A DNA stretch of 64,000 bases from Methylocaldum marinum (GCF_003584645.1 NZ_AP017928.1:4157501-4221500), one strand, 5' to 3'. Positions 1-11,151 are shown, counted from the stretch's first letter. A program made the numbers and translations. The notes: a model not told the origin generated them from the sequence alone.

Positions 1-1393
<1,393 letters not shown>

Positions 1394-1492
1394 ATATAAC
1401 ACCCAAACCGTTTGGGTGAAGACACCAAACGCCGTGTACATTGTCCGAGTGAAGAGCCAAGCAACAAAAACAGCTCGACATGAAACCAGTTT

Positions 1493-1608
1493 TGCCTGGT
1501 GGCCAGAGCGAGCGGGAACCACCCGATCCCATCCCGACCTCGGAAGTGAAACCGCTCAGCGCCGATGATAGTGCAGTTCCCTGTGCGAAAGTAGGTCACC
1601 GCCAGGCT
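1493..1608 (+). rRNA. 5S ribosomal RNA
   Basis: A 116-base 5S rRNA. The ends TGCCTGGTGGCC and GCCAGGC pair to form helix I, and the interior contains the conserved CCCATCCCGACCTCGGAAGTG stretch (split here by the 20-base limit: CCCATCCCGACC then TCGGAAGTGAAAC). It lies about 100 bases after the 23S gene, as expected for a bacterial rRNA operon. No tRNA is seen between the two or after the 5S gene. Confidence 0.96.
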
Positions 1609-1618
1609 CCTCTTCCCT

Positions 1619-1656
1619 AAAGCCCCGAGGCTCAAACCCCGGGGCTTTCCTTTTTT
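1619..1656 (+). terminator. rRNA operon intrinsic terminator
   Basis: A perfect 9-bp stem (AAAGCCCCG at 1619-1627 with CGGGGCTTT at 1640-1648) and a 12-base loop are followed by a T-rich tail, ten bases after the 5S gene. This is a classic rho-independent terminator and ends the rRNA operon. Confidence 0.93.
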
Positions 1657-1856
1657 CAGAAACTATTCCCTACTCCACACGGCGCTGAAATCGTAAGCGC
1701 GCTAACGCTACCGCCTGGCTGGGCCACGCGGTAAGAGAAGCTGACGGCGCCGTAATCGCTCGAGATGTGTCGGGCAAAGGAAAGCCTATTCGCACCACAT
1801 GCTTTCTGGCCAGGCCAAGCACCTAGGCGCACAACGCGATCAACCCCCCTCTACTT

Positions 1857-2051
1857 TTACCTTGCTTGTTCGGCTTGTTGGTCCACTTCCTTTTTCGTTT
1901 CTTCATATGCCTCGTAAGGTACGCTTGACATTTCTCGGCCCTTCAATAGAAGGACTCCGACAATCACTACGACGATTAAGCCTCCAATGTAGAACCAGAA
2001 ATAGTCTTTTTTCGGCTGATCCGGTTGCTCTTGCCCTGATTGTTGCGCCAT
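1857..2051 (-). CDS. small single-pass membrane protein, unknown
   Basis: A 64-residue protein. The ATG at 2051 is chosen because GGAGGT lies about eight bases upstream; longer readings add an implausible N-terminus. Residues 1-16 are polar, 17-37 form one hydrophobic helix (FWFYIGGLIVVVIVGVLLLKG), and the tail is charged, ending in a short helix rich in Glu, Lys and Gln (EETKKEVDQQAEQA). This suggests a bitopic inner-membrane protein with a soluble tail. I do not recognise the family. The region between the 5S terminator and this gene (1657-1856) shows nothing else. Confidence 0.6.
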   Translation of the reverse strand: MAQQSGQEQPDQPKKDYFWFYIGGLIVVVIVGVLLLKGREMSSVPYEAYEETKKEVDQQAEQAR

Positions 2052-2600
2052 TTTTAGTAACCTCCGTTGAAATTGGAGCTTCCAATTCTTTAGGACAAAT
2101 TGATGAGTATGATAAATCCGTGTAGGTTCGCCCGCTTTGTAAAAGGCTATTCCCGTGCAGAATGGCCTTTCGTGCAATTCTGTAGAATTGCTAATGTCAG
2201 TGTGCCGCTTTAATTCTGCCGTTCGGAACGGTTTTGCGCAAGCAGTCTCCCAAATGTTGAATCGGGAGATACGAACCAGGATTTCGAAGCTTCACCGCCT
2301 AAAATGGGAAGAGAACGAAAACCTTAAGTCACTTGATAACGAAGATGTAGACTGCCGAACCGTTCCCGGTTTCTCCGGAAACCAAGCAGAACTCGCCGAC
2401 TCTTACGACTTTCGCACGGCCAATACATCGGAGCTCGACTATTCCCGGTAGTCGCTGCACGTTTTTATCTATTGAATGGAGACTTTAATCAACATCAAAT
2501 ACAAGAACTTAACGAAGCTGCCGTTGTCACTTTAGATGAGGCAAGGAATCGCTTTTAAGGATGGAGCTTCACAATCCTCAATATGAATGGAGATAAGCTG
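2052..2600. other. intergenic region, no convincing gene
   Basis: About 550 bases hold only one medium reading frame (2155-2451, plus strand, 98 codons) without a Shine-Dalgarno sequence or recognisable domain. The promoters of the two flanking small genes should lie here, but I can pick out no clear -35/-10 pair. Confidence 0.4.
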
Positions 2601-2741
2601 ATGAAAAAGCTGATTGCCCTTGGATTAGTATTCTTTTCTCTCCTATTCGGTGGCTGTCAGAACGAGACAACTCCAACCACGCCGGGTGGCGGCAGCCCAG
2701 CAGGCGAGCCACAGCCAGGACAAACACCTAGCGAGCCTTAA
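2601..2741 (+). CDS. very small lipoprotein (46 aa)
   Basis: MKKLIALGLVFFSLLFGGC is a short lipoprotein signal peptide with the lipidated Cys at residue 19; the mature part is only 27 residues, rich in Pro, Gly, Thr and Gln. A GGAG lies eight bases before the ATG. A strong terminator follows 48 bases after the stop, so this is a monocistronic unit. The -3 position of the lipobox is Phe, slightly atypical. The product resembles small entericidin-type or linker lipoproteins only in general design; no family is claimed. Confidence 0.6.
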   Translation: MKKLIALGLVFFSLLFGGCQNETTPTTPGGGSPAGEPQPGQTPSEP

Positions 2742-2789
2742 TCGGAACTCTCGAGGCTTTAATCGCGCAAACAGGCATTTCTCACTTGA

Positions 2790-2818
2790 GGCCTGCTTTA
2801 CATGGCAGGCCTTTTTTG
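2790..2818 (+). terminator. intrinsic terminator after the small lipoprotein
   Basis: GGCCTGC (2790-2796) pairs perfectly with GCAGGCC (2805-2811) across a seven-base loop and runs into a T6 tract. Confidence 0.88.
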
Positions 2819-3005
2819 TCCGTTGAGCTTGGGAAGATGCCGCACGTTCGGTAAAAACGCCGATGTTGACTCCACCGGACGGCATGTAGGAAGCAACACG
2901 AACGACCTTACTTCTTTTCTTGCATAACTCCGGGCAAGCGTTTCGAGCGAAACCGCTCAATAGACAGTGAAATCCGGCACTCCGTATAGCAAGTGCTCTA
3001 TCAAT

Positions 3006-3353
3006 CTAAATGACCGTGGCGAGAAATCCAAACGTGAGCAGCGTTTTGTTTCTTTCCCGACCAACGCTCAAGGCCGAGAATAAGTAATAATCATGATAGT
3101 CGTAGAGGTCCAAATCGTGTTGAATCGTAAACGAATTAGGAATACGGTCTAGTTCGACAGCTTTTCTGAAATGATCTTCCTTGGTGGGATTCTTCAATAG
3201 CATCAGTTCACAAACAATCAGGGCAACGCCCAAAGCCAGACGCCGTAACTTTTGCCTTTCAGTGCCGTAGTGGGTCAATCTACCGCATTTTCGGCATTGG
3301 AAAAGCCTTTCATAGTTTCGGTGGCCACATTCTTTGCATTCGACGAGGGACAT
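3006..3353 (-). CDS. zinc-ribbon membrane protein, DUF4359-like
   Basis: A 115-residue protein. Residues 6-23 carry two CxxC knuckles (C6-x2-C9 and C20-x2-C23), a minimal zinc ribbon. A hydrophobic helix follows at about 39-53, then a domain ending in DYYLFSALSVG and LTFGFLATVI, which resembles small DUF4359-type membrane-anchored proteins. Composition is more AT-rich than the rest of the window, consistent with a recently acquired or weakly expressed gene. Function unknown; the start is supported only by a modest GAGG ten bases upstream. Confidence 0.6.
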   Translation of the reverse strand: MSLVECKECGHRNYERLFQCRKCGRLTHYGTERQKLRRLALGVALIVCELMLLKNPTKEDHFRKAVELDRIPNSFTIQHDLDLYDYHDYYLFSALSVGRERNKTLLTFGFLATVI

Positions 3354-4355
3354 GCACTCAATACCTCAAACGTAATAGACAGCAAATCATACCCGCGCAG
3401 GAGGGAGACTCCGGCGAGATTCCGCAACATAAACGAATTCGGCTGAAATCGAAACGCGATTGCGTCGCCATTTTTTGCGAAACCTTTTGGGACCTCCAAG
3501 TCACCAAAAGGAGCAAAAAATTGGCGACGAGTTATTGCCTTCGGCGCCCCGGCCGTCCCCGCTCGTCTGGTCCGGACCCAACAAGGGGTCCGGACACCGC
3601 TCGCAGATGACTCGACGCCCGGTCGCGATGCCTTGTGTGAGACCTCCGACCGCCGCTATCGCGTCGACCTTCGGTCTCACACCCGGCGCTCGGGCTTCCG
3701 GGGACTACTCGACTCGCTCGCTCACTCGCTCCATGTCTCGCAGCGAACGAGTCTATCAAGAAACCGAATGCAGCGAGGGGCTCGAAGTGAACTCGTGTCG
3801 CGCGCGGGTCAACCGGTTTATGCCATCAGTATTTTATACTGCGCGGAGCGTGCACGGGCTGATCTGTCTCTAAGTTCATTGTTGATGAACTCGGGTGGAC
3901 AGGCGGGTTCTTCTTAACGCGTCGTTCTCCTGACCCTGTTGAAACTAAATTCGATGCCGCCCCAAGGGGCTGGCATGTGTGCACCCTTGCGGTCGGGGCA
4001 GTTGATGCTGCTGCGGTGATTCCGCTGGGTGAAACCGATTTGTCGTGGGCGGCGGCCGCAGCGAGGGCGACAAGCGTAGTTTGGGTATCGGGTCTGCTTT
4101 TTTCGCACCATCCCCTGCAAGATTCCTTTTGCAGTGCTGTCTGCGGCCCGGCTCCTCGGCCGTAAAACCGATCAAGCGGATTCCATTATCGCCGCCGGTT
4201 AGCCCTCAGATGCAGGACGATGAGATATGCGGGTTAGAGCAAGCCGTGGATAATCACGGTATCAAGCACTGGACAGTACAATTACCCATCCGGCAGAGGC
4301 CTTCAAGGCAGCGGCTACCGAAACCGCTGCCCGACCGAAACAGTGCGGTTCCCGT
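3354..4355. other. 1-kb region without convincing genes, hairpin-rich
   Basis: Several overlapping frames on both strands exist, but none has a good ribosome binding site, a domain or consistent codon use. The centre carries two long inverted repeats: 3570-3579 with 3586-3595 (10 bp, six-base loop) and 3635-3644 with 3673-3682 (10 bp, 28-base loop). The 3700-3760 part is a run of CTCG/CTCAC-type simple sequence. It may encode a structured RNA or be the relic of a mobile element. Confidence 0.4.
3570..3595. repeat. strong hairpin (10-bp perfect inverted repeat)
   Basis: GTCCGGACCC and GGGTCCGGAC are perfect reverse complements separated by AACAAG. There is no T-tract, so it is not an ordinary terminator. 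A second 10-bp inverted repeat (GTGTGAGACC / GGTCTCACAC) lies 40 bases downstream. Confidence 0.6.
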
Positions 4356-4520
4356 TTAGATTGGGGGACGACGACCCATCAAGAAAAAGACCAAAGCAAG
4401 GATTAGTCCGACTACGAACAATATCCACGCAATGTTGACCGCTGTTCCGGCAATTCCGCTGAACCCCAGAAGGGCGGCGATAAGGGCGATGACGAGAAAA
4501 GTGACTGCCCAACCTATCAT
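4356..4520 (-). CDS. DUF1328 family small membrane protein
   Basis: A 54-residue protein, [20 protein letters not shown]..., with two hydrophobic helices (about 1-20 and 28-47), a Gly-rich turn ([14 protein letters not shown]) and a short basic tail GRRPP. Length and sequence fit the DUF1328/YtjA family, widespread inner-membrane proteins of unknown function, often stress-induced. A GGAGG sits nine bases before the ATG. It is slightly shifted from the longest reading frame of the region, which starts on the same strand but in a different frame. Confidence 0.88.
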   Translation of the reverse strand: MIGWAVTFLVIALIAALLGFSGIAGTAVNIAWILFVVGLILALVFFLMGRRPPI

Positions 4521-4700
4521 GGCAGATCCTCCGTAGTTGGATTTTTACATTTCACCCGGTCGAGGAGAAATGTCGACACAATTAATAAGACAATCACCGC
4601 GCACGCTTTACTCAATTGATCTCGTCCGTGGACCCAGTCCTCCATAAAGCGATTCCATGCACCTCAGCGGCTAAGTTGGAGCTGCCGGTTCTAACTGGCC

Positions 4701-5504
4701 TTAAATTCGGGATGCGGATGTTTCCACCTGATTGTACCCATCCACCGCTTTGGCTGCGTGTCGCCGATTTTCCGTGATTCCCAGGAAAATATCTCGGAAC
4801 ATCACATAATTCACCGCCATCCAGAAGCCTTGAACGACAGGAATGAGCGGATACAGGTCAAGTGTGATGAAAGCCAGCACGCTCACGAGCGAGAACGCAG
4901 CCACGATCAGAATCGAATTTCTGTTCAGTATGGCGCCATGTTGTCCATGTGCAAGCGCTCTGACAAATCCTGCGCCAAGACTTCGTAATGGATAAAGAAA
5001 TCCGAGGCCCACCGGTAAAATCATTGCCCATTCAATTAGATTGTTCCCACTTTCCTCGTATACGTGTACGAGATCTACCGAGAAATCGCCTTCATTGTGG
5101 GGCTTGACACTGTCGTCGGCTATTACCGGTATATTCTCATTGGCCACGGTTGCGGCTTTGCTCCCGGAAATGGCCATGTTGAGCGGAATTGTCGTCAAAA
5201 ATACGAAAATGCCCACCTGAAAGCCAAATTTGACTGCATCGCTAAACATCGCACGGAATCGCGAGCTTAAGCCAGCCCAGTCCGACTCGTGGTCCGTCGC
5301 TACAGCGAGATTGAAGCCCAAGGCGAGCGTTAGATATTCAGCAATCGGTTCGGCAGCTCCCGCAACTCCGGATACTAGGCTGCACGCGGTCATCACGGCG
5401 ATCCATACCGGCCATTTCCGGGAAACCAGTTCAAACCCTTGTTTGATCCAGTTTTGCCACGCATCGGGAGAAGTCCGCCGTGGTTGAATAAAACCGCTCG
5501 CCAT
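4701..5504 (-). CDS. multi-pass membrane protein, unknown
   Basis: A 267-residue protein with about five to six hydrophobic helices (near 36-55, 60-75, 95-118, 165-185, 195-215, 220-240) and a polar loop around 119-150 that is probably extracytoplasmic. The N-terminus (residues 1-33) is soluble and rich in Trp, Arg and Gln. A GAGG precedes the ATG. Nothing nearby is co-oriented closely enough to suggest an operon. I do not recognise the family; it resembles YciC/DUF-type bundle proteins only in topology. Confidence 0.65.
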   Translation of the reverse strand: MASGFIQPRRTSPDAWQNWIKQGFELVSRKWPVWIAVMTACSLVSGVAGAAEPIAEYLTLALGFNLAVATDHESDWAGLSSRFRAMFSDAVKFGFQVGIFVFLTTIPLNMAISGSKAATVANENIPVIADDSVKPHNEGDFSVDLVHVYEESGNNLIEWAMILPVGLGFLYPLRSLGAGFVRALAHGQHGAILNRNSILIVAAFSLVSVLAFITLDLYPLIPVVQGFWMAVNYVMFRDIFLGITENRRHAAKAVDGYNQVETSASRI

Positions 5505-5769
5505 GTAAAACCTCGCGCAAAAATTTCGTTGAAAAAATAGGCGGTACAGTTTACAACAGCCCCGGCACCGTTAACGGTTTGTAACACTGTGTTTTCAGTT
5601 TGTATTCTATTCATGTTCCGCTCCGTGGTTTCGGGGCGTCGTCCGGCAATTGGCCGATCACATCTCTATTCCTTACGTGGAGCCGGATTAGCCGCAATCG
5701 GGCTGCGGTTTTCAAACATCCGCATCCTGCCGTTTTGAAATTTGGCCGCATGAAGCCGAGGATTCCTAG

Positions 5770-5989
5770 ATGGGCGTATTTTCCAGGTTTGTCGAAGTCG
5801 AGTGTCCCTCTTCATTAGTGTGCGAGCCGTCGGGCAAGAACCCGGCTTTCCGGCTCGTTTTTTAAGGTCGACGGCGAAATTCCGTTCCCGCAAGTCGTTC
5901 TACACGGCCATGGCACCCAGAAACTTATCAAAGGAGATGACGTTCGACCGGCAGCGGCCTCGGATGGCGAGTGGACTTATGTTGCCTCG
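5770..5989 (+). pseudogene. 5' segment of the GH57 gene, out of frame by one base in a T6 run
   Basis: An ATG at 5770 has an excellent GAGGA seven bases upstream and encodes 31 residues (MGVFSRFVEVECPSS..., ending RLVF) before a TAA at 5863-5865. The stop lies immediately after six T residues (5858-5863). Reading with one T fewer continues as KVDGEIPFPQVVLHGHGTQK straight into the GH57 frame, which has no start codon of its own between 5819 and 5990. The joined segment would form an ~105-residue N-terminal domain. Either the gene is frameshifted, or the homopolymer is mis-sequenced, or a +1 shift occurs during expression. Confidence 0.6.
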
Positions 5990-7894
5990 GTGCCGGCAGG
6001 ATTATTCGAAGCCGGGGAAATTACCGTTCAGGTCGAGGGGTGTCGTAAGACCGAAATCGAGCAGGCTTGCGGCAGTGACTGGATCAAAGAATTCCGAAGG
6101 CTGTGTTTGGAAGCTGTTCCTGCGTCAAAACCGGAGGTCCGCGCGCAGATGATTGGCGGTTCCGAAATCAAAGTGTATTTCGGCATCCATAAGCATATGC
6201 ACCAGCCGTACTATGATGCTACCGACCCGGACGGGTGGGATGGGGAAAAAGAAGCTATTTTCGGTTCACGGGTCGGCAATTACACCGATTTCATCCCTGC
6301 TGCCGTCCAGCAGTACATCGACGCCGGTTTGCCCCATGCCGGCCTATCCACCAGCTGGAGCGGATCCGTGATCGAACAACTCGATCGTTGCGCAGTCGAA
6401 GGTCTGTGCAGTGGACGCTTCTCCAGCTGGAACGGTGTCTTACGTGAAATGGCCGGTGCGAAAACCAGACTCGGCAATCCCCGCATCGCTTTCACCGCCT
6501 TCGGCTTTTTTCATCCGCTGATGCCGCTGATACCGGCACGTGATATCGTCCGCCAAATTACGTGGCATCGGCAGCTCGTTCGGGACGCATTCGGTGTCAA
6601 GGCATCGAACGTACTGTTTCCGCCGGAAACGGCTTTTCACGTGCGGATGATCCCGGCCTTGGTCGAAGCCGGCGTTACTGCGGTTATCTACGATTCGATT
6701 CATCGTTTTCGTGCCTGTCGAGACTATCCCTATGCCGGCATCAATGAAGGCATGCTGCCGCCGAATTCCTCGGATCAGGTTAACCGCCCGGCGAACGACT
6801 GGGTACAGCTCCGCAACGTATGGGCGGGCTCAAAAATTTCGCCGTCGCTACTAAGTCCCGAATACGTAGCCTACGAAGATGCGGACGGTCATCTGCACAA
6901 GCTGATCGCCATCCCGGCCGAGCGCTACATCGGGAACGAAGATGCCAGAGGCGGCTTCGGAGCACTGCACTATCCCGATGTACTCGGACAAGTGTACGAC
7001 CGGATCGTCGAAACCGGCTCATTCGACCCGGCTCATCCCCCCTTTTTCTTGCTGCACTCAGACGGCGACAATCATGGCGGCGGTGCCGACAGCTATTACA
7101 AACACAACACAGGGCAGCTGGTACGCTGGCTGAGTGAGGACCCGCGCTTCGAACTGACCACCATCGACGATTATCTGCAACGGTTCCCTCCGGACCCGGC
7201 CCATGCCGTCCATATCGAGGCCGGCTCCTGGGCCGGTGCCGACAACGGTGATCCGCAGTTCATGAAGTGGTTCAGCCGCTATGATCAGCCGTATTCGCCG
7301 GATCTCAATTCCTGGGCCCTGTTAACGGCATTCCAGAATCTTGTCCATACCCTTGAAGACAGCGAACCCGGACACCCTCAGCTAACCCGTGCGATTCGGC
7401 TATTGCTGACCGCGGAAACCAGTTGTTACTGGTACTGGACCGGTCAGGATGTATGGGATCGCCAGGTTACCAATGCCGTCAACCGAGGCTATGGGTTGCT
7501 GAAACCGGCTGTCGAGCGGCTCGTTGCCGCCGGCCTGGATCGCACTGGGCCAACAATCTTTGCTCCTTGGGTTACGCCGGAAAATCCCGGCGGAAAACGA
7601 TGGAGGCACGGCTGTTTGGCAGATGCTCCGCGCCAGGGCACCGCACACACCTTTGTTTACGATGCTTCCGGCATCAAGCGAGTCAACCTGGTTGTTCGTA
7701 CGGCTAATGGCGAAACCGCCCTGGCGATGCAGGACCACGGCCCTTATCCGTGCGAAACCGGGGCAGAGCTGACAGCACGGTATTACACAGTAGACTTGCC
7801 GGTCGGGGTGGGGGACGTTCGCTATTACGTCGAAGCGGAAGACCATGCGGGAAATGTCGTCCGGGGTACTCTTGAACGTATTGCCCTGCTCTAA
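5990..7894 (+). CDS. glycoside hydrolase family 57 protein (amylase/branching-type)
   Basis: The in-frame part is 634 residues starting at a GTG. GH57 hallmarks are visible: motif 1 HQPYY (residues 71-75), the catalytic-nucleophile motif FPPE with E213, and the acid/base motif SDGDNHGG with D358/D360. The last ~95 residues form a beta-rich C-terminal module (ending YYVEAEDHAGNVV) like those that bind polysaccharide. GH57 enzymes act on alpha-glucans such as glycogen; substrate here is unknown. No signal peptide is seen, so it is probably cytoplasmic. The true start is probably the ATG at 5770, lost through a one-base shift (see the separate entry); the GTG at 5990 has no ribosome binding site. 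Confidence 0.85.
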   Translation: MPAGLFEAGEITVQVEGCRKTEIEQACGSDWIKEFRRLCLEAVPASKPEVRAQMIGGSEIKVYFGIHKHMHQPYYDATDPDGWDGEKEAIFGSRVGNYTDFIPAAVQQYIDAGLPHAGLSTSWSGSVIEQLDRCAVEGLCSGRFSSWNGVLREMAGAKTRLGNPRIAFTAFGFFHPLMPLIPARDIVRQITWHRQLVRDAFGVKASNVLFPPETAFHVRMIPALVEAGVTAVIYDSIHRFRACRDYPYAGINEGMLPPNSSDQVNRPANDWVQLRNVWAGSKISPSLLSPEYVAYEDADGHLHKLIAIPAERYIGNEDARGGFGALHYPDVLGQVYDRIVETGSFDPAHPPFFLLHSDGDNHGGGADSYYKHNTGQLVRWLSEDPRFELTTIDDYLQRFPPDPAHAVHIEAGSWAGADNGDPQFMKWFSRYDQPYSPDLNSWALLTAFQNLVHTLEDSEPGHPQLTRAIRLLLTAETSCYWYWTGQDVWDRQVTNAVNRGYGLLKPAVERLVAAGLDRTGPTIFAPWVTPENPGGKRWRHGCLADAPRQGTAHTFVYDASGIKRVNLVVRTANGETALAMQDHGPYPCETGAELTARYYTVDLPVGVGDVRYYVEAEDHAGNVVRGTLERIALL

Positions 7895-8107
7895 AAGTGA
7901 ACATATCTCCTCTCAAATTGTTGCATAATGAAAAACATCATGTTTCCTAAATGATGATATCTGTGTCGGAACGGAATCACTTGTATCGATATCGAATCAC
8001 GAAAGAGCAAGAGGACAGTTCCGTTAACTGGAAATTTCGCGAGAGCAGTGACCGTTCTCCCGGTGGTACGCCCCGGGGGTAAGAGGATGCACAAGGAGGA
8101 TAAGGAT

Positions 8108-8677
8108 ATGAAGATGCGTAAAAGCGCGATATCGATAGTGTTGACATGTTTGTTTTCCGGTTCCGTATATAGCCAGGAAGGACCGTTTGTAGCGAATTTA
8201 AGGGGTTCGGAAGAAGTTCCCCAGGTCGAGTCCACGGCTCGAGGCATAGCGTTGTTCCAGCTTAATGAAGACTCGACGGAGGTAACATACAGACTCAGCG
8301 TGCACCAAGTTGGCCAGGATGAAGGTGCAAGACTGACGGAAGCCCAACTCCATTGCGCTCCCCAAGGTGAAACCGGTCCGGTCGTGGCCGATTTGCTGGG
8401 GCAGGTCAGGGGTGGTGTGACTGCACCACTCGAAGTCAGCGCAACCATGTCGGATGCCAATATCATTTCCGAGGAAGATCAAACGGCTGAAGACGGGACG
8501 ACTTGTTCGACTGCGATCGGCACCCCGGTGACCACCTTGGCTGAATTGCTACAGGCCATAGAAGCCGGGAATATCTACGTGAACGTGAGTTCGGAACAGA
8601 ATCAGGAAGGCGAGATTCGCGGACAGGTTGTGTCTATCACTGCCGGCGAACAACCCACTCAGCCCCCGGCCGAGTAG
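8108..8677 (+). CDS. secreted CHRD-domain protein
   Basis: A 189-residue protein. The ATG at 8108 follows AAGGAGGA by about seven bases; a further ATG at 8087 has no such signal. Residues 1-22 are a Sec signal peptide (cleavage after VYS). The mature protein is one CHRD domain (about 27-165; features FVANLRGSEEVPQVES, GIALFQLNED, IYVNVSSEQNQEGEIRGQV), a beta-sandwich of unknown function also found in chordin, and ends in a Pro/Gln tail. Likely periplasmic or extracellular. A terminator lies about 90 bases downstream. Confidence 0.85.
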   Translation: MKMRKSAISIVLTCLFSGSVYSQEGPFVANLRGSEEVPQVESTARGIALFQLNEDSTEVTYRLSVHQVGQDEGARLTEAQLHCAPQGETGPVVADLLGQVRGGVTAPLEVSATMSDANIISEEDQTAEDGTTCSTAIGTPVTTLAELLQAIEAGNIYVNVSSEQNQEGEIRGQVVSITAGEQPTQPPAE

Positions 8678-8768
8678 GCGATTTCCCGTTTCAAGTTCAA
8701 TCAAGCTACCAATTAGCTAATTCGTGTCCAGTACGAAAACTGTCTCTCGATTCCAAGCACTATCCGAA

Positions 8769-8796
8769 AGGCCTGCTCGTCGGCGGGCCTATTTTT
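8769..8796 (+). terminator. intrinsic terminator
   Basis: AGGCCTGC (8769-8776) pairs with GCGGGCCT (8783-8790, one G-U pair) across a six-base loop, followed by ATTTTTC. It probably ends the CHRD transcript. The stretch up to 9011 holds no gene, only a degenerate copy of the CCTTCGACTCGGCTCAG-type repeat. Confidence 0.75.
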
Positions 8797-9011
8797 CAGT
8801 CCAAGAGCAGTTCAAAGCCACCCTTTCTCAAAGGGAAGGACCGTTTGCCATTTCCGCACCGCTTCGACGAAACTCGCGACAGCCCTTCGACTCGGCTCAG
8901 AACAGGTTTGCCATCCGACCTCCCGGCCGTACACACTCGTCTGTGTTCAACCGCCGTTTCCAGGTTTAAAGCCTGTCCCGAAGTTTCGGGAAGGACCTGC
9001 TTATCGCTGTT

Positions 9012-10181
9012 TCACGGCTTCAATACAACCTTGATGCATTCGTCATTCTTATGCTTGAACATCTCGTAGCCTGCGGGCGCGTCTTCGAGGCGCATTTGAT
9101 GCGTAACGATGAAGCTCGGATCGATCTCCCCGTTCCGAACTTTCTCGAGCAAGGGTTGCATGTAGCGGTGCACGTGGGTCTGCCCGGTTTTGATGGTTAA
9201 GGACCGGTTCATGACGGAGCCGATGGGGAATTTGTCGACAAACCCGCCATAGACGCCCGGAACCGACACCGTACCGCCGTTTCGGCAGGCCATGATGGCC
9301 TCGCGCAGGACGATGGGTCGGTCGGTCTCCAGCATCGCAGCCTGCTTGGCATGATCATACGCATATTGAATGCCGTGTCCGTGCGCCTCCATGCCGACGG
9401 CATCAATGCAGGCGTCCGGACCGCGGCCGCCGGTCATGTTCATGAGTGCATCGTAGACGTCGACCTCCTCGTAATCGAGTGTATGCGCTCCGCCTTGTTC
9501 CCTTGCCATGCGCAAGCGTTCCGGCACACGATCGATCGCGATGACCCGCTCGGCGCCGAGAAGGTAGGCACTCTTAATAGTGAGTTGGCCTACCGGCCCG
9601 CAGCCCCAGACCGCGACCGTATCGCCGGCCTGAATGTCACAGGCTTCCGCCGCCATGTACGCCGTCGGAAAAATGTCGGAAAGAAACAGAACCTGCTCGT
9701 CCGAAAAACCGTTTGCGATCTTGAGAGGACCGACATCGGCGAACGGAACCCGTGCGTATTCAGCCTGTCCGCCGGCATAGCCGCCGACCAGGTGTGAGTA
9801 CCCGAAAATCCCTGCGGGCGAATGCCCCCAGAGTTTCTCGGCCATCACCGCGTTCGGGTTGGAGTTTTCGCACAGCGAGTACTGGTGTTTCCGACAGAAG
9901 AAACAGGCACCGCACGAAATGGGAAAGGGAACTACTACACGGTCGCCGATTTTCAGATTTTTTACGGCGTGCCCGACATCGACGACTTCGCCCATGAATT
10001 CATGGCCGAGGATGTCGCCCTTTTCCATTGCCGGGATGAACCCATCGTAAAGGTGCAAATCGGAGCCGCATATCGCAGTCGACGTGATCTTTATGATGGC
10101 ATCCCGCGGATTGAGGATTTCCGGGTCAGAGACCTGTTCCACCCGGAGATCGTTCTTGCCGTACCAACAATTCGCTTTCAT
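9012..10181 (-). CDS. zinc-dependent alcohol dehydrogenase, formaldehyde-dehydrogenase-like
   Basis: A 389-residue medium-chain dehydrogenase. Catalytic-zinc ligands are visible in [11 protein letters not shown] and GHEFMG, the structural-zinc lobe is [15 protein letters not shown] (four Cys), and the NAD-binding fold begins GCGPVGQL. Length and motifs match the glutathione-independent formaldehyde dehydrogenase / FDH-like branch, which oxidises aldehydes or alcohols in the cytoplasm. It is the last gene of a minus-strand run (HbpS-like, SRPBCC, this gene; 67-base gap upstream), so a detoxification role is plausible. Substrate cannot be read from sequence. Confidence 0.87.
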   Translation of the reverse strand: MKANCWYGKNDLRVEQVSDPEILNPRDAIIKITSTAICGSDLHLYDGFIPAMEKGDILGHEFMGEVVDVGHAVKNLKIGDRVVVPFPISCGACFFCRKHQYSLCENSNPNAVMAEKLWGHSPAGIFGYSHLVGGYAGGQAEYARVPFADVGPLKIANGFSDEQVLFLSDIFPTAYMAAEACDIQAGDTVAVWGCGPVGQLTIKSAYLLGAERVIAIDRVPERLRMAREQGGAHTLDYEEVDVYDALMNMTGGRGPDACIDAVGMEAHGHGIQYAYDHAKQAAMLETDRPIVLREAIMACRNGGTVSVPGVYGGFVDKFPIGSVMNRSLTIKTGQTHVHRYMQPLLEKVRNGEIDPSFIVTHQMRLEDAPAGYEMFKHKNDECIKVVLKP

Positions 10182-10248
10182 GACAGCGTTCCTTGTCCGA
10201 ATTGATTGCTGCTGAATCTCAGAATGAAGCTTCTGCGGCGTTTTGGTG

Positions 10249-11130
10249 TCAGGTTTGGACGATTTCGTCGTATTTTCCCGACAGGCTGCGGGGGCGCCCG
10301 GCAGGTTGTCCTTCGGTGGTTGCGATCTCTCCGGTTTCCATGAGTTGCTTGAGTCGGTGCAAATCCACGGATATCTGCTTCTCCGGCGCTTTGCCGAACA
10401 GCTTTGCTATTTTGGCACCGACTATGCCGCCCGGCGGCCGGTAATCCATTTCCACTTTGACCACCGTTCCACGCCCGCCCGGTGCGCGTTCGAAGCTAAC
10501 CGAGCCGGCGTTATCGACGTCAGCGCCTTCCAGCGAGCGCCAAGCGATCCGTTCGCTCGGCCGGTCTTCGATTACCTCAGAGTCCCATTCGAGACGCATC
10601 CCCGCCGGAGCCTTTGCGACCCAATGTGAGCGGCCGGGACCGATCTCCCGCACCGATTCGATGTGATTCATGATACGCGGCAGATGCTCGAGGGCGTGCC
10701 AGAACCGATAAAGGTCCTTTGCCGAACGATCGATCGTGATGCTTTCTCTGAAATGAATGGCTCCGGACTGCATTCCTGCACTACGGCTTAATTGTTCGCT
10801 GCCGATGATGTCCAAGGCTGTGACCCCGGCGACCGCCGCGATCGCTGCCGCCGTTCTCTCGCGTTTAGGGTTGTCTTCGCTCAAAGCCGATCCGAGCAAA
10901 GCCAGATCCAGCGCGTCGCCTGCCACCCGCGCCTGAAGCCAATTGGGATTCGCGGGCTGCATGAGAATGCCGATGCCGGTCGCGATTTCGCGCAGTCCGA
11001 ACAATTGGAGCATGCCGCGGCGACCGTCGAGGCCGACCATATCGGCGATTTTCTTTGGTGCCGCGAACTCGGCCAGCCCCAAGCCGATACTGAACCAGCC
11101 CAAACTCTTTGCCATTTGCTTCTCGTCCAT
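10249..11130 (-). CDS. SRPBCC (cyclase/dehydrase-like) membrane protein
   Basis: A 293-residue protein with two parts. Residues 1-115 hold hydrophobic helices and GLRE-type motifs, like small DUF4267-type membrane segments. Residues about 125-275 form a START/SRPBCC ligand-binding domain ([22 protein letters not shown], then [18 protein letters not shown] and [15 protein letters not shown]), as in polyketide cyclase/dehydrase-like proteins. Such fusions are common in proteobacteria near stress genes. Twenty-one bases separate it from the upstream HbpS-like gene, implying co-transcription. No substrate can be proposed. Confidence 0.85.
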   Translation of the reverse strand: MDEKQMAKSLGWFSIGLGLAEFAAPKKIADMVGLDGRRGMLQLFGLREIATGIGILMQPANPNWLQARVAGDALDLALLGSALSEDNPKRERTAAAIAAVAGVTALDIIGSEQLSRSAGMQSGAIHFRESITIDRSAKDLYRFWHALEHLPRIMNHIESVREIGPGRSHWVAKAPAGMRLEWDSEVIEDRPSERIAWRSLEGADVDNAGSVSFERAPGGRGTVVKVEMDYRPPGGIVGAKIAKLFGKAPEKQISVDLHRLKQLMETGEIATTEGQPAGRPRSLSGKYDEIVQT

Positions 11131-11151
11131 AATGTGTCGCTCCCGTCCTTT

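Noticed and set aside
2155..2451. 98-codon plus-strand frame
   Set aside because: No Shine-Dalgarno sequence, no domain, and residue usage unlike a real protein.
3460..4359. Overlapping frames of 68-137 codons on both strands
   Set aside because: Rich in Arg/Ser/Pro from GC-rich simple sequence, mutually overlapping, without start signals.
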